Below, in pieces: positions 12,001 to 23,160 of a stretch of DNA of 64,000 nucleotides. The translations under genes and the position numbers were made by a program. Position 1 is the first letter of the stretch, and each line of letters starts with the position of its first letter. The DNA comes from Heliocidaris tuberculata (Eukaryota > Echinodermata > Echinoidea > Camarodonta > Echinometridae): NCBI GenBank assembly GCA_025618425.1, contig CM046838.1, positions 12,695,698 to 12,759,697 on the forward strand, given 5' to 3'. A model generated the notes under the pieces. It was not told the DNA's origin and made no database searches. It was given only the letters and a program-made list of their open reading frames with translations.

Positions 12001-15000
12001 TTCCCGCATCGACTTCGTGCTTTTTTCATTAAGCCTTTCATATGCCGGTATACTCTTAGGTTGAATAACCTAGCTATAGTCAAAAGGTTTATAAGTCTGT
12101 CATTTTGTGCGGGGAAATGTTTTAGATTATAGTTTAAACTTTAAGAGGTTTTCATTTCATTACATTTTTTCTAAATTAATCATGTAAACTTGATTTCTTT
12201 CAATGTTATTTGCTTTCTTTTTCAAAGCTTGGATTCGATTGTCGCAAAGTCATTCAAGCATGGCAAAATTACTGAATAGACGAATCTTTGCCAACCATGA
12301 TATTGACAGAGATCGTTGATGTCTGAATATAAAGCTAACTTTTTTACTAGTGAAAGAGCAATAAAATTCACCGCTTTTTGAAGCTTAGGAATTAACACAT
12401 GATTATTGATTTTCTCTCTCTCTCTCCTTCTATATCACGCACCTGTTTCATAATCTCGACAGAATTGTCTTTCCTTCTTTTATAAACTACCTTTCTTTTC
12501 TGTTTACTTTTTACCAGATTAAACAACGATGGATTGAAACAGCTTCATAATAGAGAAACATTTTTATCCTGCTCTAGTTAATTCATTCTACCTTTTAAAA
12601 AATGTATACAATCTACTAGTTTCTAAAAGCGTCTTTCTTTACTTTTCGCCATGTCAAAGAGGTATATAATTCGCCCCTTTCAAAGAACAAGGATTAAGTC
12701 ACCTCCTGCATGCGCGAGACGATTATTGATTTTTCTTCTCTCTCATTGTCATTCTAAATCACGCGCTTGTTTCATAATCTCGAGACAGGTCCTTTTCTGT
12801 CTGGTTAAAAAACTACATTTCTTTTCTTTTCGGCTTTTACACAAATTCAAGAATTGGTCGCTTATCATGCTTATTATCCTCATGTTCAAAAGCGGGATGA
12901 AGATAAACTGCTTCTTAGCGCCGCCATAGAACTAGAGCTTCAACAAACAAACAAAATAATGATAACTGCTTTTTGTAAAAATTAACGCCCAGACAATTCT
13001 CTCTTTAAACGAATAAGAGCATTGGCTGCTAATTATCATCATGTTAACTGGTGGTACGAACATGATGAAGATAAACTGCGTCTTAGCTTGAAAGTCATAG
13101 TTTCTCTCCGCTCTAGTTAACTCGAGCTTAAAACAAATCAGGTACTTGTTTCATTATCGCAACCAAGGGCCTTTTCATTCTAGTTGAAAAGCTAATTTTC
13201 TTTTCTTTTCGGCTGTTAAAAGAGTTACAGAATTGGCCGTTTATTATCCTCATGTTCAACAGCGGGATGAAGATAAACTGCTTTTTTGCACCGCTCTAGT
13301 TAACTAGAGCTTCAACAAAAAAATAAATAATGATAACTACTTTTTGTAAAAATTAACGCCCAGACATTTCTCTCTCTCTCTCTCCTTCTAAATCTTTCAC
13401 CTGTATCATAATTTCGACAGTTCTTCTTAATTCTGTTTTGAAAGCCAACTTTCTTTTTTGTTCGGCTTTTTAAACGAATAAGAGAAGTGGCCGCTAATTA
13501 TCATCATGTTAACTGGCGGTATGAACACGATGAAGATTAAGATAAACTGCATCTTAGCTTGAAAGTCATCGTTTCTCTCCGCTCTAGTTAATTGAGCTTA
13601 AAACAAATTAGATACTTGTTTCATTATCGCAACCAAGGGCCTTTTCATTCTAGTTAAACAAATAATATTCTTTTCTTTTCGGCTGTTAAAAGAGTTACAG
13701 AATTGGCCGCTTATTTTCCTCATGTTCAACATCGGGGTGAAGAAAAACTACGTCTTAGCTTGAAAGTCATCGTTTCTCTCCGCTCTAGTTAACTCGAGCT
13801 TTGAAACAAATCAGCTACATGTACTTGTTTCATTATCGCAACCAACATGACCAAGGGTCATTTCATTCTAGTTAAAAAAAATAATTTTTGTTTCTTTTCG
13901 GCTGTTAAAAGAGTTACAGAATTGGCCTCTTATTATCCTCATGTTCAACTTACAGCGGGATGAAGATAAACTGCTTCTTAGCGCCGCTCTAGTTAACTAG
14001 AGCTTTTAAAAAAATATATAATAATGATAACTGTTTTTTGTAAAAATTAACACAGAGACAATTCTCTCTCTCTTTCTAAATCTTTCACCTGTATCATCAT
14101 TTCGACAGTTCTTCTTAATTCTGTTTTGAAAACCAAATTTCTTTTCTGTTCGGCTTTTTAAACGAATAAGAGCATTGGCTGCTAATTATCATCATGTTAA
14201 CTGGTGGTACGAACATGATGAAGATAAACTGCGTCTTAGCTTGAAAGTCATAGTTTCTCTCCGCTCTAGTTAACTCGAGCTTAAAACAAATCAGGTACTT
14301 GTTTCATTATCGCAACCAAGGGCCTTTTCATTCTAGTTGAAAAGCTAATTTTCTTTTCTTTTCGGCTGTTAAAAGAGTTACAGAATTGGCCGTTTATTAT
14401 CCTCATGTTCAACAGCGGGATGAAGATAAACTGCTTTTTTGCACCGCTCTAGTTAACTAGAGCTTCAAAAAAAAAAAAATAATGATAACTACTTTTTGTA
14501 AAAATTAACACCCAGACAATTCTCTCTCTCTCCTTCTAAATCTTTCACCTGTATCATAATTTCGACAGTTCTTCTTAATTCTGTTTTGAAAGCCAACTTT
14601 CTTTTCTGTTCGGCTTTTTAAACGAATAAGAGAATTGGCCGCTAATTATCATCATTTTAACTGGCGGTATGAACATGATGAAGATTAAGATAAACTGCAT
14701 CTTAGCTTGAAAGTCATCGTTTCTCTCCGCTCTAGTTAACTCAAGCTTTTAAAAAAATGTAAACAATCTACTGGTTTTTAATACATGTAGCTAAATTTCT
14801 TTTCTTTTCGCCATGTTATACAGAGGTATAGAATTCGCCCCTATTGAAGAGCACGGATTAAGTGACCTCCAGCATGAGACGATTATTGATTTTTTTCTCT
14901 CTCTGTCTTTGTCCTAAATCACGCGCTTGTTTCATAATCTCTACACACATGACACATGCAGGTACTTTTCTTTCTGGTTAAAAGGCCAATTTCTTTTCTT

Positions 15001-18000
15001 TTTAGTCGGCTTTTAAAAGTGTTACAGAATTTATCCCTTATTATTGTCGTGTAAAACAGTGTCATTGTTTGTAAGACATCTTTTCACTCCACTCTAGTTG
15101 CAAATTCTTTTATAGAGATCACGTGACTGCGAACATCCAATGAACAAAGCCCCGCGTCGCTAGGGGCGGGGCCTAGCGGAAGACTTTCTTTTCGCGCTGG
15201 CTCTCGCCAGCTGTCCGAAAAAAAGAAGAGTTGACCGAAAAAAACACTCGCAGAAAAACTGCTTTTTTTACCCTTTCCCGTTATGTATAGGACTCAATTT
15301 TTTAACAGAGCATTCATGAAACATTGTGGATTCAAATCAGCGAAGAAAAAAAAAATTACAAAATTTGAAGATTTTAAAGATTTGCTCAATTTTCTCAAGT
15401 TCTAGCCCAGCGACTTCTGTCTCACTTTGACGTGATGGGTCACATATATTCTTTTGTTTTTCTGCAAGAGCTCTTTTTGAGATTACCAGAACTGTTTTAG
15501 AGCTTTTGCGCTCCTGTTTATTTTGTTCACTGTTTTCTATTTTAGGAAAAGTTGGGTGCGCATGCTTTTTTAATTTTGGAGGCAATGAATTTATTATATT
15601 TTTTAAAAATTAATCCCCCCCATGCTCCTGAATACCTATCTTACTTTAAAAAGAAAGATGAGTGATTTTAAAATGAATAAGGAATGCCTGATGATTAAAA
15701 GTATGATGAAGAACTCACCTTCTATCTCAATACCATGTCTGTGAGCTAAATACATGACATTGTCACCAACTTTTCCTTTGACTTCTATCCTCTCATCATC
15801 CCTCGTCACATAGGTGATATTTACTCTGAAAGGACAAGGAATGAGAAAACATGATTTTAGTGTAACATTTAAAAATTCATACTTACAAATAATGCAGGAA
15901 TCCCAATATTATAATCTTAAAGGCTTGTTAAAATATGCCGAAGTACACCGCGGCTTTTTAAAAAATAATGATGTACGTGTAATACACTTCACATTTCTGT
16001 ATCTTATAACACAGAGATTGGACATTTGTTGCACTCATTTTCTATCCATTTTACACGTTTTAAAAAAAAAATGCAATTTACCATGGCATATGTGAATGAA
16101 CCTCTAGAGATATTACAATTATAATCTCCAAATTTGTCTAACAGATGAATGATGATAGGCCTTATTACATCTAGATCAGATTTGCTCACTTGGCTCCAAT
16201 AATGTTATGGATTTACATTTCATGGTTGCAGGGTAATACAACAAACTTTTTGTCAAACCAAACCATGATTAATTAATTTAAAAGTATTTTTACTGAGACT
16301 CAAAGTTAAAAGAAATTCAAAATACAAAAAAGGTGAATTTTCAGATTATATTACACTGTACTTTTTCTTTTTCCTCCCTTAATTACACTACTAAAAAACT
16401 GCATAAATATATGCAGATGCAAGCTTACTTATGTATATTTCTGTTTAAAAAATCAGGATAAATATGAAACATTTTGCCTTAATTTTGATTGCTGGTAACA
16501 CTTCATCTGCAAAAAAACTGATTTCTTTACTAAACCAATATTATGCTCTTGGTTCAGGCAGAGAGATGGTTAAGGGTAGAATAAATTGGTAGCATATTAT
16601 ATTCCTTCATTAACTTACACATCCTCAGGAGACTTTGGATCTTGATATTCATAATCACCATGCCTTAGTCCACCAGCTGTAACAATGAAAATAAAAAGAA
16701 ATAGAGCATTAATAATAGATACAGACCAACATTTGTACATGTAATAATAAAGTAGATACATTCTTGGAGTTGGCACAAGTGAGATTTGACATTGCTCATT
16801 GCCCCCTAAATTGGCATCTGTGTAGTCAACTGTTGCCTAACAAAAATTTTTCCCAAAGGTAGTGGGAAGAGTGACTACACTAGAAGAATGTGTTGAATTA
16901 TTTCATATTTCCAGCTCTATCTTGAAAAAAAAATAGTCAATATTGACATGACATGTATCTGAATCGAAACAATATTTGAACAGAATAATCAACAAAACTG
17001 AGAAGACAGGTAGTAATACCTCTCCACAGGAGAAAGATTTGTAGAATTCAATTTTAGATATTCTTTGCAGACTATATTTCATAAATGATCTGCCCACCAC
17101 AAATTACAGATTACAACATGTCGGCTGTTCCAAAACACAATAATCACTTGAGGCTGTAAGTAAAGTTTTCACAATTAAAATTTCTATCTCTTTTTTGTCA
17201 TTGTTGTTGTTTTTCTTCCTTTTGATATTTTTCTGATTCATGTAAAAGAGAATATCTCCCTCACAGTCCAATCAAATTTTATAAATTATGCAATCTTTTG
17301 ATTTCCAAAGTTTTAGGCATTTGGGGGTCTTTCTATCTTTGAAGTAGAACTCACCTGTTGTCATTTTCTCCCCCTTAACTCTTTCAGTGCCGATGTCACG
17401 TATATGTGACAGGTAGACTTTTTAATTTTTTTTTTATTCACCAATTGCTCGACCACAGGAAAGGTAAATGGTGGTTGATGTATATTTATTAAAATTTTGA
17501 GCATAAATCAAGCATTCTAAATATATGATTATAATCATATGCTACTATAGACATTTTCAGAGAAAATTGCAGATTTTAAGAAATATATTACCTTATTTCA
17601 ACATTAAACAATAGTAAACAAATGAGAAACCAAAAAATAATGGACAAAAAATAAACTCAAATGTAATTTTCAATCATTCTTATGCATTAAGTTGGGTAAA
17701 GTAATAATGTTTGGTATAAGAAACGGTGATAAATTTCCTACAAGCTTTATACACAACATTTTGTGAAATAATAAATGGTTAATGAAGTGCAGACATTTGA
17801 AAAGTAAGCATTGATCACATTTTGGTAAAATTTTGAAGAGAGCTAAACCCCTTGGCACAGTAAGAGTTAAGGCCTTATTTTTTAAATTTTTTTTGTTTGT
17901 TTGTTGTTAATGGATTCTATGGACATGGTGAAATCATTTGGAAGATGAAAATCGGTCCAGAGTAGGGCTCAAGGTCAAAAACATTTCCTTGATTGGCACA

Positions 18001-18702
18001 CAAAAAGTCAACAAACATGACAAAAAACAGTTTTCATAAAACATGTAAAATGAAATCATTATCAATCAATCAATCAAACAGCCAATCAATCATAGAATCA
18101 ATCATAAAAATAAATGAATAAATAGAGGATAAAAAAAATGATAAATAGATCTAGATCTAAATTTAAAAAAAATCGCAAAATAAACATAATTGATAAAAGG
18201 ATAAATCTAAAACATGATAAAAAGATCTATCATCTAGATTCTAGATCGAAAAAAAAGAAAAAAAAAAAGATAGATAAATAAATAAATGAATAAACGTATT
18301 GTCATTTGGCATCTTATCTCAACTCTATAGATCTTTGCAACACAAAATCTTGCGTGTTTAAAGTGTAATATATGTGAGAGCAGCCAATGACTGACTTCCG
18401 AATTCGGAAGTCCACGACCATGGCCGCCGCGCTCATACATCAAACTTCCTTAAATAACTCTACAGCAATTCTTATGGCTGGGACAAGGTTTACGAAAATA
18501 AAATCTTTGGGAATAGCAAATACATACCAACTGCAGCATGAATATACCGTGAACCAAGCGTTGAATGGATTATTTTCAAGTGATTTTTACTCCTGATTGA
18601 ATGAAAACGATTTAAATCAAATGGTCTTGTGCTAAAAGAGCATACCACATAAGGTAAAATATTACGAAATCGGCGCATAACTTGCTTCATGGGCAGCGCC
18701 AT
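9089..18702 (-). CDS. FDX2: FDX2, mitochondrial [2Fe-2S] ferredoxin (6 exons, 194 aa)
   Basis: Adrenodoxin-type ferredoxin of the mitochondrial matrix; FDX2 orthologs donate electrons for iron-sulfur cluster assembly. Coding exons: 18702-18528, 16676-16619, 15825-15719, 10799-10712, 10222-10170 and 9192-9089; all are GT-AG with consistent phases. Exon 1 encodes a basic, Arg-rich, acid-poor N-terminus typical of a mitochondrial presequence (MALPMKQVMRRFRN). The fold follows: VNITYV, GDNVMYLAHRHGIEIEG, then the cluster loop CEASLACCTC and a late Cys in SCQIIL. The ligands are about C116, C122, C125 and C162. The C-terminus RNFYVDGHVPQPH is the FDX2 signature and separates it from FDX1. Length is close to vertebrate FDX2 (about 185). 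The open frame continues upstream to a TTG at 18720, but the first ATG is at 18702. One oddity is an extra Cys at 123, where human FDX2 has Ser. Confidence 0.96.
9464..9751 (+). mobile_element. tRNA-derived SINE
   Basis: The head is tRNA-like, with an A box TGGTCTAGTGG at 9473-9483 and a B box GGTTCGAGTCC at 9517-9527. The 5' GTGTCG can pair with CGGCAC at the end of the head. The body has CCTTTGGCAAGACATTAATC and CACTCTCCACC, shared with the copy at 51.1 kb, and the element ends in a (TTA)n tail. It lies in the last intron (intron 5) of FDX2. Confidence 0.85.
11092..11491. mobile_element. Foldback-like element made of inverted 15-bp subrepeats
   Basis: The left arm (about 11096-11299) is a tandem array of roughly 15-bp units, GGACAACTACCCCCC and variants. 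The right arm (about 11304-11486) carries the same units in reverse complement, separated by a few A residues. The direct repeat CTATCTGGC flanks the structure at 11083-11091 and 11492-11500, which looks like a 9-bp target duplication. Long inverted arms made of short tandem subrepeats are the hallmark of foldback transposons, including the echinoid TU elements. It sits in FDX2 intron 3, and I see no transposase. Confidence 0.75.
12400..14950. repeat. Higher-order tandem array, period about 1.15 kb
   Basis: A block starting GAATAAGAGCATTGGCTGC at 13011 recurs at 14164 (offset 1153) with almost no change over several hundred bases. A sister block recurs at 13476 and 14624 (offset 1148). Within each unit, submodules of roughly 230 bp recur with more divergence, each with a TTTCTTTTCGGCT motif, an ATGAAGATAAACTGC motif and CCGCTCTAGTTAACT. 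This is alpha-satellite-like hierarchy: old subunits and a recent duplication of the larger unit. Confidence 0.8.
15116..15200 (+). promoter_or_regulatory. Promoter-like GC island inside the TIR element
   Basis: Within 60 bp there is an E-box CACGTG, a CCAAT motif and a GC-box GGGGCGGGG, in an otherwise AT-rich region. A possible TATA-like TTATGTATA lies about 100 nt further on. It sits at the right edge of the tandem array inside FDX2 intron 3. No open frame downstream supports a protein product. Function is inferred from motif density alone. Confidence 0.35.
17379..17866. mobile_element. piggyBac-like MITE (488 bp)
   Basis: Flanked on both sides by TTAA (17375-17378 and 17867-17870), the piggyBac target duplication. 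Terminal repeats begin CTCTTTCAGTGCC on the left and CTCTTACTGTGCC, read inward, on the right. The interior is AT-rich with no transposase. It lies in FDX2 intron 1. Confidence 0.75.
18393..18412. promoter_or_regulatory. Perfect 20-bp palindrome with two ETS-like half sites
   Basis: GACTTCCGAATTCGGAAGTC is its own reverse complement and presents ACTTCCG and CGGAAGT, the core recognised by ETS factors. It lies in FDX2 intron 1, about 290 bp downstream of the start codon, beside a short CpG-rich stretch (CCATGGCCGCCGCG). A regulatory role is inferred. Confidence 0.35.
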
Positions 18703-18762
18703 CTTGATGGTACGGAACAACAGTACACAGAACTCCTAAAAGACGTCTTTAGGAGTTCTGTG
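18694..18762 (-). promoter_or_regulatory. FDX2 start region: YY1-like motif and near-perfect palindrome
   Basis: The start codon lies in CAAGATGGCGCTG, which resembles the YY1 element often found over the initiation codon of housekeeping and mitochondrial genes. Immediately upstream, 18726-18762 is a palindrome with 18-bp arms and a single-base bulge, centred on GACGTC, a CRE-like core. Both are visible in the sequence; promoter activity is inferred. Confidence 0.4.
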
Positions 18763-19309
18763 GGAACATAGTTGTTGTGGATTGGTTTTAACGGCGCATG
18801 TCATTCAATTGTGAATATTTACGCCAATATACAATATAATTTCTTGTTGCTTTATATAATTTATGCTAGGCTACGCTGCGTTATTTTTGGCGATTTTAAT
18901 TTTGGGGAGACATTTTGACAGGCTATCGGCACAAACCGTTGCCCGTTTTTTTTTGTATTATCTGGCCAGAACGGAACGTTTTCGTAGTCTTGACTCTTGT
19001 TGACAAAACTGTCCATCGATCTTTTACGTCTTATGCGTCTGTCTCGTCTACGTCTTTATTTATAGATGGGCAATTTAAAGGAACAGAAAAAAAAAGAATA
19101 AAATATGAATAAAGGTATAGTGGTGCCTACAAATTATACACTACTCGGCTTTTTTCTTGAATGGCTGACATTATATAGACAACCCAAATGCAAGTTGATT
19201 CCTGTTGATGTGCAGGGATGCATAGAACTTATATTTTTGTTATCCAAACATCTAAATATGTTTCAAAAATGTTTTAAATATTTTCAAAATCATTTTCTCA
19301 AACATGTTA

Positions 19310-19654
19310 AGCTCCACCCTTAAAAAATGCCCCAGATCTCATTCCTGCATTGACATCATCTGTCAGTCAATAGTGAGCTAAGGAGAGACAGTGGTATATT
19401 TTTGCCAGAGATGACCATCTATAATATAGACTACAATGTCTACATATGAGTTGCTATGTCAAACATGCTGTAGCATCACCAGGAAAAGAATGGTAATGAG
19501 AGGTATTGTTTGAAAGCATGCAATTCTTTAGTGAGCATGTGCTGAGCTGGGGAAGTTATTCCACTGTCTATTGTAGAATGTTCAAGCTGACTGATAGTTG
19601 ACAGATGATGTCATTGCAGGAATGAGATCTGGAGCTTTCTTTTAGGGTGGAGCT
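19310..19654. mobile_element. MITE with terminal inverted repeats of about 57 bp
   Basis: The left end AGCTCCACCCTTAAAA, followed by CCAGATCTCATTCCTGCA and GACATCATCTGTCA, is matched in inverted order at the right end with few differences. No coding capacity. The target duplication is not clear. Confidence 0.8.
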
Positions 19655-20620
19655 ATATATGGGGGTGACGAAATAAACAATTTTCTCCCGCGGCCCTCAA
19701 AAAGTCGCTCAGTGGGGGAGGGGGGGGTATCAGACGTTTTGTTCCATGATTCTCTGACAAGCAAAACAAAACAAAACAAAAAGTACATCTTTTTTCCGTC
19801 CAAAAGTTGTCAGGGGCACTCTGCCCCCTCCCCCCCCCCCCCTTGGGTACGCTAGTGTGCCAAAGCCATATTGGGCGGTGCCGCACCTGAGACTTCAAGC
19901 TAAATTCGATCCACACGTACGTATCCACCGTCCACTGGTCCACGGGAGATGAGACGGAGTATTTTGATGATGTGAGAGATGATAGTGGGTGATAGGAAAG
20001 ATAAGAATGATGGAATGGCTTGAATGATGAGGAAGATATAATAATGGGAGATCGAAATAATACTGAGAGAGATAAAATGGTGGGAGAGATAGTTGTGGAA
20101 TATTGAGATATATAGTTAGAATCGGATGGGAGAGGATAATAGATAATAATTATAGATAAAATGTGAGAGATCGAAATAATAATACTTTGGAGATAATAGT
20201 GAGAGGTCGAGATGATTATAAGAAAGATATTAGAATGATGGGAAAGATCGTAGAATGGCGGGAGATAATATAGGAGAGATAGTTAGAATGATAGGAGAGA
20301 TAGAATGGTGAGCGATCAAGATAGGAGAGAGGAGAAAAATTTGGTAGATATAAAATTTTAATGGTGGGATACGAGATAAAGGAGAGAAAGATTTAGAATA
20401 ATGGGAGAGATGGAATGATAAGAGATGGAGATAATAGGAGAGATAGTTAGAATGATAGGAGAGATAGAATGGTGAGCGATCAAGATAGGAGAGAGGAGAA
20501 AAATTTGGTAGATATAAAATTTTAATGGTGGGATACGAGATAAAGGAGAGAAAGATTTAGAATAATGGGAGAGATGGAATGATAAGAGATGGAGATAATA
20601 GGAGAGATAGTTAGAATGAT

Positions 20621-21442
20621 GTTCAAGTTCAAGTTCAAGTAATGGTTTATTTCATATAAAATTCAATACATGATTGACAGCCCAAGGGCTGAAATTAGCA
20701 TGTTTACATTGCAGAAATACATAAAAATTGATCATAACATAGATAAAAATAACATATGAAATAAGAATGACAATATGCATAACAAAATAAATATAAAGCA
20801 TGAATACAAATTAGAATATCAAAATTGGGCTGAAATTAAACTGAAATAGAGAGTATAAAACAATGATAATGCAATTCTGTATTATTTTAAGGAGAAATAT
20901 TATGAACATTATTGGGAATTGAGTAGATCTATATGAAATGTAGTATTGCACTCTTCCTGAATCGAACCGTTTTGCATTTGAACCCTGTAAAATTTGATAC
21001 ATGTCTTTAATAAATGGAAACATTTTTTTTTTTGGATAACCAGTTTTTACATTGTGGGTTATTTAATAGAGATTTAGCAAACTCAATACATAGTTTTTCT
21101 CACCTATAGTTTCTAACCGTTCTAATTCACATGTTGTAAGAGCATTTTCATAGTCTATGTAATTTGTACCAAGAATTATTTTACCCACTCTTTTCTGTAT
21201 TCTCTCTAAACTTCCTACCTGTTTGACAGTAGGTCCACCATTAAAAACTGGTACAAAGTATTCAAAGATTGGACGAATATATACCCAACATAAATTTGTA
21301 TGAGATCAGACATCGGAAGGTTATACTGTTTGAACATTCTAAACATATACAATTTCCTGTTACATCTTTTTAAAATATCTGCAATATGAGTATCCCATTT
21401 CAAGTTCGACTGAATATATACACCAAGTATTTTGACAGTTTC
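20621..21442 (-). mobile_element. Truncated non-LTR retrotransposon 3' end (CR1/Jockey-like)
   Basis: The minus strand encodes the C-terminal part of a reverse transcriptase ORF: KILGVYIQSNLKWDTHIADI, then LYMFRMFKQYNLP, and after a frameshift sequence such as RIQKRVGKIILGTNYIDYE. It ends in a (TTGAAC)n-type tail at about 20621-20639, typical of CR1/Jockey-group 3' ends. It is 5'-truncated, frameshifted and dead. It has landed inside the AGAGAT satellite. The clade is a guess from motif style. Confidence 0.7.
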
Positions 21443-21680
21443 ACCGAGAGATGATTGTGAGAGATCGAGATTATAGGAGATATAATTAAAAATAATGATT
21501 GGAGAGAATGGATAGACTAGTGAAAGACAGTTATAGAATGATTGGAGAGATAATGGTGAGAGATCGAGGTATATAGGAGAGATGGAATGAACGATTGGAA
21601 AGATAGAATGGGAGAGATCGAGATATATAAAACTTTTAAACAACTTTGTGTTTAAACTACTTTTAAACAACTACCTGATT

Positions 21681-21818
21681 GTTGCACAAAACTTGCGTTT
21701 AATCGCAACTCCTAAAAATCAAACGCAAGTCCTTAATGCGCACTTCTGATTGGCTGAAAATAAAGTTGCGTTTGATTTTCCTGAGTTGCGTTCAAACGCA
21801 AGTTTTGTGCAACGGGCC
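21681..21818. mobile_element. Palindromic MITE, copy 1 (GTTGCACAAAACTTGCG family)
   Basis: The left arm GTTGCACAAAACTTGCGTTT and the right arm AAACGCAAGTTTTGTGCAAC form a long stem. The left tip lacks the GGGGCC seen on the right. The same family occurs in opposite orientation at 50828-50974. Confidence 0.8.
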
Positions 21819-22948
21819 CCAGGGCCCTGTTCATATAGTAAACCAAGGTTGTATTAAATTTTATACATGCAGTTGCATAATAGGAGAGATAGAATGGTGG
21901 GGGATCGAGATAATAGGGGAGATAACATGATGGGAGAGAAGTGGTGCATAAGAGATCGAGATAAAGGAGAGAGAGTTAGATGATGGGAGAGATAGAATGG
22001 TTGGAGATCAAGTTATTATGAGAGATAGATAAATCAATGATGGGAGAGATAGAATGTGTATAAGATCGAGATATATAGGAGAGATATAGAATACAGAATA
22101 ATGGGAGAGATAGACTGTTGTGAGATCGAGGTATATAGGAGAGATAGAATATATGGAATAAAATGGGAGAGATATAGAATGTTGGGAGATCGAGATATAG
22201 GAGAGACAGTTGGAGAGATAGAATGGTGTGAGATCGAGATAATTATATATAAGAGAGATAGTGATCATGATGGGAGAGATAGAATGGTGTGAGATCGAGA
22301 TATATATATATATATAAGAGAGATAGTAATCATGATGGGAGAAATAGAATGGTGTGAGATCGAGATAATTATATATAAGAGAGATAGTAAGAATGATGGG
22401 AGAGAGAATAGTAAGTGGGAGATCGAGCTTTAAGAGAGATAGATGGTGGGAGATCGAGATAGTTGGAGAGATATATGATGGGAGAGATAGAATGGTGTGA
22501 GATCGAGATATAGGAGAGATAGTTAGGGTGATGGGAGAGATGGAATGGTATATGAGAGATCGAGATCAGTATATATTAGAGAGAGAGTTATGATGGGAGA
22601 GATAGAATGGTTGGAGATCAAGATATAGGAGAGAATTAGTTTAAATGAATGGAGAGATAAGTGGTGAGATATAAAGATATATAGGAGAGATATTTAGAAT
22701 CATGGAAAAGATACATCGAGATATAGTCCTGAGAGAAAATAAGGAAAATGATGGAAGGAATAGAATGGTGGGATTTAGGGTGATAATATCGCAGAGATTG
22801 ATGGGATAATTAATATTGAGAGATATTTTCAGTGACGGTAATAGAAATAGAATGATGATAGCGGATAGACATGATGGAATAATGAAAAATCAAGATCCGG
22901 GGAATGACGGAACGTTTTATGGTGATCCCATTACATGTCCATAAATCT

Positions 22949-23072
22949 CCCCCCCCCCCCCCCCCCCCCCGCCTCTCTCTCTCTCTCTCTCTCTCTCCCT
23001 CTCTCTCTCCCTCTCCCCCCCCCCCCCCGCCTCTCTCTCTCTCTCTCTCTCTCTCCCTCTCTCTCTCCCTCT

Positions 23073-23110
<38 letters not shown>

Positions 23111-23160
23111 TCTCTCTCTCCTCTCCCCCCTCTCTCTCTCTCTTACTCTCTCCCTTCACC
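22949..23160. repeat. Poly-C followed by (CT)n tract
   Basis: A run of 22 C, then alternating C runs and long CT repeats. Low complexity; the large open frames over it are artefacts. Confidence 0.95.

Larger units (their letters stand above)
11583..15444. mobile_element. 3.86-kb TIR element with internal tandem array
   Basis: The 35-nt ends at 11583-11617 and 15410-15444 are reverse complements with one mismatch; the left end starts TGTGACCCATCACGTC. The interior is largely a nested tandem array (about 12.4-14.95 kb) and, near the right end, a GC-rich promoter-like island. No transposase frame was found, so it would be non-autonomous. The whole unit is in FDX2 intron 3, just after the foldback element. 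Terminal symmetry is seen directly; mobility is inferred. Confidence 0.7.
19960..22850. repeat. Purine-rich AGAGAT / GAGATCGAGATA satellite
   Basis: Degenerate tandem units of GGGAGAGATAGAATGGTG and GAGATCGAGATATAGGAGAGATAG spread over about 2.9 kb, interrupted by a LINE 3' fragment (20621-21442) and a MITE (21681-21818). An exact 164-bp duplication lies at about 20275-20620. Open frames here simply translate the repeat. Confidence 0.85.

Noticed and set aside
12400..14950. CRISPR-like or direct-repeat defence array
   Set aside because: Units are long (about 230 bp and 1.15 kb), without short repeats and unique spacers, in a eukaryotic intron.
15337..15585. Lysine-rich minus-strand frame ending in the TIR element
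   Set aside because: No ATG (it starts at TTG); its middle translates the 35-nt terminal repeat and the remainder is low complexity.
18387..18596. Plus-strand frame starting near CCATGGCCGCCGCG
   Set aside because: It overlaps FDX2 exon 1 and intron 1 in antisense, and the peptide shows no family features.
21215..21670. 151-codon minus-strand frame as a host gene
   Set aside because: The N-terminal half translates satellite repeats; only the C-terminal half resembles a LINE reverse transcriptase and it is frameshifted.
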